Shown here: positions 25,247-35,538 of the stretch, piece after piece
How positions within the stretch are numbered: position 1 is the stretch's first letter
Layout of the letters: each line of letters opens with the position of its first letter
Assembly: GCA_022771805.1 (NCBI GenBank)
Contig: JALELM010000017.1
Span: 1 to 53,698, forward strand
Direction of reading: 5' to 3'
Source of the DNA: Veillonellaceae bacterium
GTDB lineage: Bacteria; Bacillota; Negativicutes; Veillonellales; Negativicoccaceae
Length of the DNA: 53,698 nt
Notes under the pieces: generated by a model
What the model saw: the letters and a program-made list of their open reading frames with translations, nothing else
Told to the model about the DNA's origin: nothing
Database searches by the model: none
Position numbers and translations under genes: made by a program

Positions 25247-26046
25247 CCTTGGAGCATGTTTCATTCCGTTATCCGCAGCACACGGTGCTGACGGATGTGT
25301 CCTTCGTTTTGCAACCGGGGGAGTTCGTCGCTTTCGGCGGGCGCAACGGCAGCGGCAAGACGACGGTGACCCGGCTTCTGATGGGTTTGGAAACACCGGC
25401 AAGCGGGCGCGTGCTGTTCGGCGGGAAGGATGTGACGAATGTCCCGGCGGGACGGCGCAGCCACTACTTGGGCTATGTATTCCAGCAGCCGGAGCGGCAA
25501 ATGTTTCGGCCGACCGTGTACGAGGAAGTGGCGTTCGGCCCAGAACGGCAGGGGATCGGCGGCAGCCTGCTGCGCGAACGGGTGGAGGCAGCGCTCGCGG
25601 CGTGTCGGCTCACCCATCTGCGCGACCAGTATCCGCAAGCGTTGGCGCGCAACGAAAAGCAGCGGGTGGCGATTGCCTCCGCCATTGCCATGGAAACGCA
25701 CTATCTCATTCTCGACGAGCCGACCAGCGGTCAGGACGGCGGCGATCGGGATATGCTGATCGCGATTTTGGAAGAATTGCGGACGAAGGGAATCGGCATC
25801 CTGTTCGTCACGCATGATATGGATATTATCGCGGCGCATTGCCAACGGGCGATCGTTCTCGGCGGCGGGCAGATCGTATTCGACGGAACGCCGGAGCGAC
25901 TGTTTACGGCGGAGCCGGAGTTGGAGGACTGGGGGCTGGCGCGCCCCTTGTCGGTAGAGCTCGGCCTGCAGTTGCCCGGTCGGCCGTATTGCCCGCAGAT
26001 GCGGGATTTTACCAAATATATGTTGGAAGGAGTGCAGACCGAATGA
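25240..26046 (+). CDS. ECF transporter ATPase (EcfA)
   Basis: 268 aa. Walker A 34-42 (GRNGSGKTT), Q-loop Gln82 (YVFQQPERQ), Walker B with Asp159-Glu160 (LILDEP), switch His in VTHD. The signature, normally LSGGE, reads LARNE (135-139), so the two glycines that contact ATP in the partner are lost. The upstream fused ATPase has the opposite defect, giving one canonical and one degenerate ATP site in the heterodimer. Starts by a 7-base overlap with the fusion gene. Confidence 0.9.
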   Translation: MLALEHVSFRYPQHTVLTDVSFVLQPGEFVAFGGRNGSGKTTVTRLLMGLETPASGRVLFGGKDVTNVPAGRRSHYLGYVFQQPERQMFRPTVYEEVAFGPERQGIGGSLLRERVEAALAACRLTHLRDQYPQALARNEKQRVAIASAIAMETHYLILDEPTSGQDGGDRDMLIAILEELRTKGIGILFVTHDMDIIAAHCQRAIVLGGGQIVFDGTPERLFTAEPELEDWGLARPLSVELGLQLPGRPYCPQMRDFTKYMLEGVQTE

Positions 26047-26723
26047 AATGGGTTCCCTTGACGAAGATTTTTGTCACGGCGGCGCTGTCGTCGGCGGCGG
26101 TGATTTTGCAGACGACGGGCGCCTTGGCGGTGCTGGTCGCCGCGGAATTGATCCCGATCCTTTTTTCCGCACAGCGGCGGATCCAACTGAAAGCCGTCGG
26201 GATGCTCTTCCTTTTTGCGATCCTGTTGGGAGTGGTGCAGTATCTCGGCGGCGGCACGCTCGAGTCGGCGTATGTGACGGGACTGCGGATGCTGGTGATG
26301 ACGATCGCCTTCGTCCTGCTGCTGACGACGACGGCATTGCAGGATCTCACCGCATCGTTGGTGACGCAGTTGCGCCTGCCGCAGGAATATGCGTTTATGT
26401 TCACGGCGGCGTTGCGTTTTGTGCCGGATTTTCTGGCGGAAAACAAAGCCGTGCTGGAAGCACAGGCCTGCCGCGGCGTTTCGCTGGAAGGAAATGCCCT
26501 GCGCCGTCTGCGGATGTACATGGCGGTCGTACAACCGATGGTGCTGAAGTCGCTGGCCCGCTCGGAAACGATGGCGCTTTCGTTGGAACTGCGCGGTTTC
26601 GGCGGCGGAAATCGCCGGTATACGGCAGCCGTCGCGCCGCACGCCGCGGACTATGCGGTGATGGCGCTGGCCGGGCTTTTGGTCGCGGCGGTGATTTATT
26701 TACGCTTGCAATACGGCTATTGA
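26043..26723 (+). CDS. ECF transporter transmembrane component (EcfT)
   Basis: 226 aa from ATG 26043 (ATGA overlap). About five membrane segments and the two Arg-Gly coupling motifs of EcfT, CRG at 143-145 and LRG at 183-185, which dock into the ATPase grooves. It completes a dedicated ECF importer with the fusion protein and EcfA. Inner membrane; predicted tryptophan uptake. Confidence 0.9.
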   Translation: MKWVPLTKIFVTAALSSAAVILQTTGALAVLVAAELIPILFSAQRRIQLKAVGMLFLFAILLGVVQYLGGGTLESAYVTGLRMLVMTIAFVLLLTTTALQDLTASLVTQLRLPQEYAFMFTAALRFVPDFLAENKAVLEAQACRGVSLEGNALRRLRMYMAVVQPMVLKSLARSETMALSLELRGFGGGNRRYTAAVAPHAADYAVMALAGLLVAAVIYLRLQYGY

Positions 26724-26724
26724 T

Positions 26725-26753
26725 TTGTCAGACGGGTTGATTTCTTGTATAAT
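26725..26753 (+). promoter_or_regulatory. Promoter of the aminotransferase-ykvI operon
   Basis: TTGTCA, 17-base spacer, perfect TATAAT. It begins one base after the ecfT stop. Confidence 0.87.
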
Positions 26754-26767
26754 GTAACGAATTACAT
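26752..26767. promoter_or_regulatory. Candidate operator over the -10 and start site
   Basis: Perfect inverted repeat ATGTAA-CGAA-TTACAT starting inside the -10. A further ATGTAA half-site follows at 26774-26779. Position suits a repressor; the protein is unknown. Confidence 0.55.
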
Positions 26768-26809
26768 CACGATATGTAAGGACATTGCAGAGCGGTAGGA
26801 GGGAATAGT

Positions 26810-27919
26810 ATGAAGTATCGTTTGCGCCCGTTGTGGCGTGAGTATGAAGTGCAGTCTTATGTACATGCGGACGAGCAGATTCCGGCGGATGCCATCGACT
26901 GTTCGCTCGGGATCAACCCGTTCGGCTATACGCCGACACTGACGGAGGCTGCCTATGCAGAGACATTTACCGGCATTTCGGGCTATCCGAGTTATCCGTA
27001 CCCGCAACTGCGGGCGGCAATTTGCGAGTATCTGGCGCCGGTGGCGGCGATTGCGCCGGAGCAACTGGCGATTCATACGGGATCCATGGGCATGCTCATC
27101 GATCTCCATCGTCTCCTGCTCGGTGAAGGCTCGCGCGTGCTTTGCGGTGAGCCGACGTTTTCCTCGGCGACGAGCGATATGCGTGCGCGGGGCGCGGTGA
27201 CGGATGTCGTACCGTTGCGGGAAGAAAATAAATTCACCTTTTCCGCGGCGGCATTCAAGGAAGCGTTGCGTCCGGAGCATGTGCTGATCTATATTGACAA
27301 TCCGAACAATCCGACCGGCCAAATCATTCCGTTGGCGGAGCTGCGCGAATTGGCGCAGCAGGCGTTGGCGCAGGATACGGTGCTGCTTGTCGATGAAGCG
27401 TACGGCGATTTTATGGGGTTGGAAAATTCAGCGGTCACGTTGGTGAACGAGTTTCCGAATGTGTTCGTGGTCAAAACGCTTTCCAAGGGCTTCGGTCTGG
27501 CGGGGCTGCGTACCGGCTATGCCGTCTTGCCGCGGGAATTTCTGCCCTGGATGCGAAAACTTCCCGGGGAAATGGCCATTACCGAGACGGCGGCTCGCCT
27601 GACTCCGCTGGCGTTGCGGGATACGGAGCATATCCGCAAGTCCAAAGCGGCGATCGCCGAGAATAAAGCGCGCGTGCTGCAGTCCTTGCGGGTACTGCGG
27701 GCATCGGCAACGGGGGCGACGGTTCCCATCGTCCTCCTCTATACGGAAAAAGATGTGAATTTGTACAGCGTTTTGTTGCGGCACGGCATCATCGCCGAGC
27801 GCGGGGAAGATTTTGACGGTATCGGCGCGCGTCACGTACGTCTGCGTGTACCGCGCGATGTGGATGCGCTGCTGCCGCGGTTGGCTGCGGCGGAAGCGGA
27901 AGTGGAGGCGACGGTATGA
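26810..27919 (+). CDS. Class I/II PLP aminotransferase, HisC-like
   Basis: 369 aa fold-type I enzyme. Motifs: LGINPFGY near 33-40, YIDNPNNPTG at 161-170, VDEAYGDF at 194-201, and the PLP lysine Lys226 in KTLSKGFGLAGLRTGY. Similar to histidinol-phosphate aminotransferases and to threonine-phosphate decarboxylase CobD. No other his or cob genes are nearby, so the exact reaction is open. TAGGAGGG precedes ATG 26810. Overlaps the YkvI transporter gene by ATGA, suggesting amino-acid metabolism linked to transport. Confidence 0.82.
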   Translation: MKYRLRPLWREYEVQSYVHADEQIPADAIDCSLGINPFGYTPTLTEAAYAETFTGISGYPSYPYPQLRAAICEYLAPVAAIAPEQLAIHTGSMGMLIDLHRLLLGEGSRVLCGEPTFSSATSDMRARGAVTDVVPLREENKFTFSAAAFKEALRPEHVLIYIDNPNNPTGQIIPLAELRELAQQALAQDTVLLVDEAYGDFMGLENSAVTLVNEFPNVFVVKTLSKGFGLAGLRTGYAVLPREFLPWMRKLPGEMAITETAARLTPLALRDTEHIRKSKAAIAENKARVLQSLRVLRASATGATVPIVLLYTEKDVNLYSVLLRHGIIAERGEDFDGIGARHVRLRVPRDVDALLPRLAAAEAEVEATV

Positions 27920-29037
27920 AACAGGTATCCGTACTGAATGTAATCAAGTTGGCCGGTGCATACATTGCATTCACCATCGGTTCCGGCTTTGCTACCGGGC
28001 AGGAAGTCCTGCAGTTTTTCACCGCGTACGGCGTGAACGGCCTCATCGGCGCGCTGGTGGCCATGGCCTTGTTCGCGGCGCTCGGCGCGGCGCTCATGAT
28101 GAAGGGGCACGAATTGCAACTGCAGGTGCAGACGGAGATTTTCCGTTACTACTGCGGCAAATACATCGGCTATCTGTTGGAAGCGTTTACGATCGTGTGT
28201 TTGTTTTGTGTCGTTTCGATCATGATAGCGGGCTCCGGTGCTGTTGCGGGCGAATATTTCGGGATCGATCCGGTTATCGGGAAGACCGCGATGGCGGTGC
28301 TTTGTGTCGCGACGGTGCTGCTCGGCCTGAACAAGCTGGTCGATATCATCGGCTCGATCGGTCCGGTAATTACGGTGTTTACGATTGCAATCGGGCTGGT
28401 CACGCTGGCGACGAGCGATTATCTCGGTAATCAACTGACGGCGGCACAGGCGCAGGCGCTTTTTGATCTGCGGGCGACGGCCGGTTGGTGGTTCGGCAAG
28501 TACGCCGCGTTGGATACGGCGTGGTTCAGTGGCGTGCTGTATGCGGCCTGCATGGTGCTCGGCGGGATTCCGTTCCTAGCCGGCCTCGGCACACGGGCGC
28601 AAAGCCGTACCGAGGCGATGTGGGGCGGGATTGTCGGCGGTGTGTTCCTGATGCTCTCCGTGCTCGTCATCGTGGTGGCGATGCTTTGCTATCCGGACAT
28701 TGTCGTCAAGCTGGAAGTACCGAACCTGTTCTTGGCGGAGCAACACTTGCCGCTCCTGGCGATGATCTTTTCCGTGGTGCTCCTGCTGGGGATTTACTCC
28801 ACGGCGGCGCCCATGTTTTGGCTGGTGCTCAATCGCATTCAGGGCTTCGGCATCAGTCGGACGGTAATGATCGGGATCACGCTTGTGTTGGGCGTTGTCG
28901 CGTACTTCGGCGCGCAGATCGGTTTCGGCCAGCTGATCGGGATTCTGTATCCGTTCATGGGACAGGTCGGTTTGGTGATGATTCCGGTCATCTTCGCACG
29001 CGCGGGGAAACGGGAGAAGGTATCGCTTTCCGAATAA
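27916..29037 (+). CDS. YkvI-type membrane transporter
   Basis: 373 aa, about 10-11 membrane segments. The N-terminus NVIKLAGAYIAFTIGSGFATGQEVLQFF is the hallmark of the YkvI family, related to amino-acid/cation symporters, with the unwound-helix Gly-Ser-Gly motif. Co-transcribed with the HisC-like enzyme. Substrate unknown; an amino acid or related ion is plausible. Confidence 0.85.
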   Translation: MKQVSVLNVIKLAGAYIAFTIGSGFATGQEVLQFFTAYGVNGLIGALVAMALFAALGAALMMKGHELQLQVQTEIFRYYCGKYIGYLLEAFTIVCLFCVVSIMIAGSGAVAGEYFGIDPVIGKTAMAVLCVATVLLGLNKLVDIIGSIGPVITVFTIAIGLVTLATSDYLGNQLTAAQAQALFDLRATAGWWFGKYAALDTAWFSGVLYAACMVLGGIPFLAGLGTRAQSRTEAMWGGIVGGVFLMLSVLVIVVAMLCYPDIVVKLEVPNLFLAEQHLPLLAMIFSVVLLLGIYSTAAPMFWLVLNRIQGFGISRTVMIGITLVLGVVAYFGAQIGFGQLIGILYPFMGQVGLVMIPVIFARAGKREKVSLSE

Positions 29038-29040
29038 ATT

Positions 29041-29067
29041 AAAAAGAGTCGGCTGCAAAGCCGACTC
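29041..29067 (-). terminator. Terminator for the - strand pyrG operon
   Basis: GAGTCGGCT/AGCCGACTC stem. The T run exists only when read on the - strand (CTTTTTAA). It lies beyond the + strand terminator hairpin (29083-29116), so the two convergent terminators are crossed. Confidence 0.82.
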
Positions 29068-29082
29068 CCGGTATGAGTATGC

Positions 29083-29116
29083 CAAGCCTCGTGCAGATGC
29101 ACGAGGCTTGTTTTAT
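29083..29116 (+). terminator. Terminator for the + strand aminotransferase-ykvI operon
   Basis: CAAGCCTCGTGCA/TGCACGAGGCTTG stem followed by TTTTATT on the + strand only. Placed closer to the opposite operon than to its own. Confidence 0.85.
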
Positions 29117-29132
29117 TGCTTATTTTAGTGCG

Positions 29133-32408
<3,276 letters not shown>

Positions 32409-32409
<1 letters not shown>

Positions 32410-32837
32410 CAGTTTCTTCCGTCCTCTCGTGAGCTGATCGTCAGCTCGTTATAATGACTGCGCACACCGTCAATCAACACATCGTAGCCCAGTGAAATCG
32501 TACCGTTACCGTCCGCCAAATCATGAGATAAATGATGGGTGTACATACCGAGCGCCAGGTTACCGAAGGGCGTGCGATACAAAGACCGGTGCGTTTTCCC
32601 CGGTCGAAACTCCTGCTGCTGCATTACCGTGCCGGTACGCGTCAACACCAATACATCCGGCTGCACCTCGATGGCCGTTGTCGTGCCCTCCATATTCGTC
32701 AGCCGGGACTCGGCGTAGCGCAACACCTGTACGTCGTCGCGTTGTTCGTACGTACCCGGCGTGGTCAATTCGATTGTCTCCTCGTGCCCCTCCGGGTCAC
32801 GTTGCAAAGTACGCACTGTGATAATAACCGACTTCAT
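32409..32837 (-). CDS. DUF1934 (YwiB-like) beta-barrel protein
   Basis: 142 aa from ATG 32837, chosen over TTG 32843 because GGAGGT is correctly spaced. Beta-rich small protein: SVIITVRTLQRDPEGHEE, TTAIEVQPDVLVLTRTG, TPFGNLALGMYTHHL, GTISLGYDVLIDG. This is the calycin-like DUF1934 pattern, which in Firmicutes commonly lies just before argS. Function unknown. Confidence 0.88.
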
Positions 32838-32862
32838 CTGCAACCTCCATAATAACTAATTT

Positions 32863-32892
32863 ATTCTACCATTTACCCGATAATAAGTCCAA
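32863..32892 (-). promoter_or_regulatory. Promoter of the DUF1934-argS-pyrG operon
   Basis: On the - strand TTGGAC, 18-base spacer, TAGAAT. Bases 32893-33068 upstream hold nothing recognisable. Confidence 0.7.
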
Positions 32893-33068
32893 CGGAGATA
32901 CCGAAATCGCTCGCAATGCGTAAGAAAATGCCGAGCAAAAAATGGAAACGGATCCGAAGTGAGAAACAAATCATTTTCTACCGGCGCAGCGAAATAAATT
33001 AGAAAAACGTTTTATAAATCCGGACGGCGCAAGGCCTATCGTTTGGTACGCAAACAAAGCTTATCGTA

Positions 33069-33098
33069 CCTGACAAGCGCGGCCCTGACAAGCGCGGC
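33069..33098. repeat. 15-base perfect tandem duplication
   Basis: CCTGACAAGCGCGGC occurs twice in direct succession, 25 bases upstream of the receptor promoter. Confidence 0.9.
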
Positions 33099-33121
33099 TG
33101 AAAATTCATGTCGTGATAAAG

Positions 33122-33150
33122 TTGACTTAACGGATAAAATTTATTATTCT
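33122..33150 (+). promoter_or_regulatory. Promoter of the twin-receptor operon
   Basis: TTGACT, 17-base spacer, TATTCT. The 5' leader to ATG 33324 is about 165 bases, unusually long for this window. Confidence 0.85.
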
Positions 33151-33160
33151 AGAGCTGACT

Positions 33161-33323
33161 GCGAAGATGTTAAATAGAAATGATTTCTATTTATAAACCC
33201 TTGATTACTTGCCATTTGCATTGATAATTTAAGAAGGGATGCCACCGACAGTGGAAACACGGACACACTGACGGCATCTTCGCAAGCAGGGAAATATTTT
33301 TTCAGCACAAAGGAGGAAGATGC
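33161..33323 (+). promoter_or_regulatory. Structured leader with competing pairings at the ribosome-binding site
   Basis: The strand GCATCTTC (33274-33281) can pair with three partners. CATCTTCGC (33275-33283) pairs with GCGAAGATG (33161-33169), 9 bp. GGCATC (33273-33278) pairs with GATGCC (33238-33243), closing an inner hairpin CAGTG...CACTG. GCATCTTC itself pairs with GAAGATGC (33316-33323), 8 bp directly against the AUG and touching the Shine-Dalgarno AAAGGAGG. These helices exclude one another, the arrangement expected of a translational switch. No known riboswitch consensus was recognised. Confidence 0.5.
33171..33193. promoter_or_regulatory. Perfect 23-bp dyad, probable Fur-type operator
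   Basis: TAAATAGAAAT and its exact reverse complement flank a central G (11-1-11). It lies about 20 bases after the -10, so a bound repressor would block elongation or initiation. It partly overlaps the leader pairing strand at 33161-33169. Related imperfect sites occur at 663 and 8436 near other receptor promoters. Confidence 0.72.
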
Positions 33324-35519
33324 ATGAAAAAAATGTTGGTGTATGCGGTACTGGCCTGGTGTGCCATGCCGGCGGTGTATGCGATGCAGGGAGACGTGGT
33401 CACGCTGGATCCCGTATTCGTATCGGCGACGCGGGATGTACGAGCCGGCGGCTATGTGCATACCACATCGCGGGTCGGGGTATTGGGAACGGCGGATGTG
33501 ATGAATGTCCCGTTTACGCAGGTCAGCGTGACGGAAAAAGCGATCACGGATTTCGGAACGCCGGCGCTGCCGTTGCAACAGGTATTGGTGAATAACCCGG
33601 CAGTACGGCAGTCGAGCTCGTCGCCGATGTATTCCGATTTTTCGTTGCGGGGCATCAATATGAACGGTACGCATATGTACTTCAACGGCGTGCCGAGCCT
33701 GTTCTCGCAATTCCGCACGGCGCCGAACCACATGGTGAAACGACTGGACCTTTCGGTGGGAGCGGCGACCGTATTGAACGGTACGCAGGCCTCCTCGAAC
33801 GGAACTAATAGCGGCAGGACTGCGGCGCCCGGGATGATCAACGCCATTTCCAAACGCGCGACGGACACTCCGATTCGCTCCCTTACGCTGAACTACACAA
33901 CGGACAAGAATATCGGTACATATATCGATATCGGTGAGCGTATGGGTGATGAGAATGAGTGGGGCGTCCGCCTGACCGCCGGCTGGTTGGACGGGAAACT
34001 GGCCTTGCAGCATTCCGGCAAGACGGAAAAAACGATCGGCATAAACATTGATCATCGCGGCGATACAAATCGGACGAACTTCTTTGCGGGTCATATTGAT
34101 TTGCGGGTAGACGGTTCACAGCGGTGGTTTACATTTGATGGGAAAGTTATGCCGAAAGTACCTAACCATAAAATGGCCTACGATTTTCCGGAAGAAACCA
34201 AGTGGGCACATTGGTGGGTGACAACGCTTAATCACGAGCAGGATATCACGCCGGCGTGGACTGCATTTGTCAATGCGGGCGCGGCTACTTGGAGCGGCTA
34301 CAAGTACAATAACAATGCAAACCTGAAATTTGATGAGGACGGAAAATTTGTTGCCAGCAACATGGTCAACCTGATGAATGAAAAAGCCGTCAATAACTAT
34401 GTACAGGCAGGCGTTCGCGGGGAGTTCCAAACGGGCGAGATCGAGCATAAGGTAGTCATTGCATACGATAAATCATACATGGCATACTGGACATCCAGCT
34501 TTAATTTCAAAAACGACGCCTCGCATAATCACGGGATAGGATTTATCGGCGGTGATCTCTACAACGGTATTCAGTTCTTGGAAGGCTACTATCCGTTGCC
34601 GACCGGATCAACACGTGCGTTGAGCTATAAAGAATACAACGACTCGCTTGTCATCAACGACATGATGAGAATCGGAGATTTTGATGTTTTGCTCGGTTGG
34701 TCGCATCGCAAAGCGGACTATCGTGCGGCGACGGCAAAGGGCGAGCATTTCAAGACAACGGACAATTTACCCGCATATGGTCTTGTCTATCATCCGAATG
34801 AACGGACATCGCTCTATGCGAGCTATGCGAAAAATATCTCCCGCGGCCGTCAGGTGACGGACACAAAATATGACAACTTCGGTGAAGTATTACCTCCGGT
34901 AAAACAAGCCATCAAAGAAGTCGGCGTTAAATATGACGGCGGGAACTGGCTGGCGACCTTGGCGTACTTCAGCGTAAACGACGGCAATACGGTGGATGTC
35001 TATACGCGTACGGTACAAGAGAACAAAAACGGCGAACTGATCAACGTGAAAAAGTACAGTCAGAAACAAGACGGTGAAAATGAATTCAAAGGGTTCGAGT
35101 TCACCATCAATGGTAAGGTCAACGATCGTTTGACAGCTACCGGCGGTTTCCTCAAAATGGATGCGGAACGCAAACGCACCAAAGACGGTGCGCGTGACGG
35201 TTGGTATGTACATGGTGTAGCGGATTTCTCGGCAGTACTCGGACTGACCTACAAAGCAACAGACAATATGGATCTTATCGGTCGAGTAATGTACAACAGC
35301 AGCGCGAAGGTAAATGACAATGGAGCGACCTTGCCCGGCTACACGACCTTTGATTTCGGGGCGAACTGGCATACTCAATTCGGAGAACATCCGGTAGAGT
35401 TGCACGCCATGGTTTACAACGTATTCGATAAAAGCTACTGGCAAGGGCGCGGCGGTTCTACCACATTCGGACTTTCGTGGCCGCGTACATTTGTGGTGTC
35501 GGCAAAAATCAATTTCTAA
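33324..35519 (+). CDS. TonB-dependent receptor, siderophore/metallophore type (FpvA-like)
   Basis: 731 aa; AAAGGAGG precedes ATG 33324. Signal peptide of about 20 residues (ends PAVYA). TonB-box-like VTLDPVFVSATR. The plug has SDFSLRGINMNGTHMYFNGVPSLFSQF and KRLDLSVGAATVLNGTQ; the barrel ends AKINF. The PGMINAISKRA segment and N-terminal YVHTTSRVGVLGTADVMNVPFTQ are shared with the next receptor and with the pseudogene at 707, defining one subfamily. First gene of the twin-receptor operon, under the promoter, dyad and leader described above. Transports a metal chelate or similar ligand across the outer membrane with TonB; ligand unknown. Confidence 0.93.
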   Translation: MKKMLVYAVLAWCAMPAVYAMQGDVVTLDPVFVSATRDVRAGGYVHTTSRVGVLGTADVMNVPFTQVSVTEKAITDFGTPALPLQQVLVNNPAVRQSSSSPMYSDFSLRGINMNGTHMYFNGVPSLFSQFRTAPNHMVKRLDLSVGAATVLNGTQASSNGTNSGRTAAPGMINAISKRATDTPIRSLTLNYTTDKNIGTYIDIGERMGDENEWGVRLTAGWLDGKLALQHSGKTEKTIGINIDHRGDTNRTNFFAGHIDLRVDGSQRWFTFDGKVMPKVPNHKMAYDFPEETKWAHWWVTTLNHEQDITPAWTAFVNAGAATWSGYKYNNNANLKFDEDGKFVASNMVNLMNEKAVNNYVQAGVRGEFQTGEIEHKVVIAYDKSYMAYWTSSFNFKNDASHNHGIGFIGGDLYNGIQFLEGYYPLPTGSTRALSYKEYNDSLVINDMMRIGDFDVLLGWSHRKADYRAATAKGEHFKTTDNLPAYGLVYHPNERTSLYASYAKNISRGRQVTDTKYDNFGEVLPPVKQAIKEVGVKYDGGNWLATLAYFSVNDGNTVDVYTRTVQENKNGELINVKKYSQKQDGENEFKGFEFTINGKVNDRLTATGGFLKMDAERKRTKDGARDGWYVHGVADFSAVLGLTYKATDNMDLIGRVMYNSSAKVNDNGATLPGYTTFDFGANWHTQFGEHPVELHAMVYNVFDKSYWQGRGGSTTFGLSWPRTFVVSAKINF

Positions 35520-35538
35520 GGGAACAGGAGTATAGACT

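Noticed and set aside
23867-25402. 511-residue - strand frame
   Set aside because: Antisense to the S component-ATPase fusion, which has clear Walker motifs and a T-box; the - frame is His/Arg/Gln-rich and featureless.
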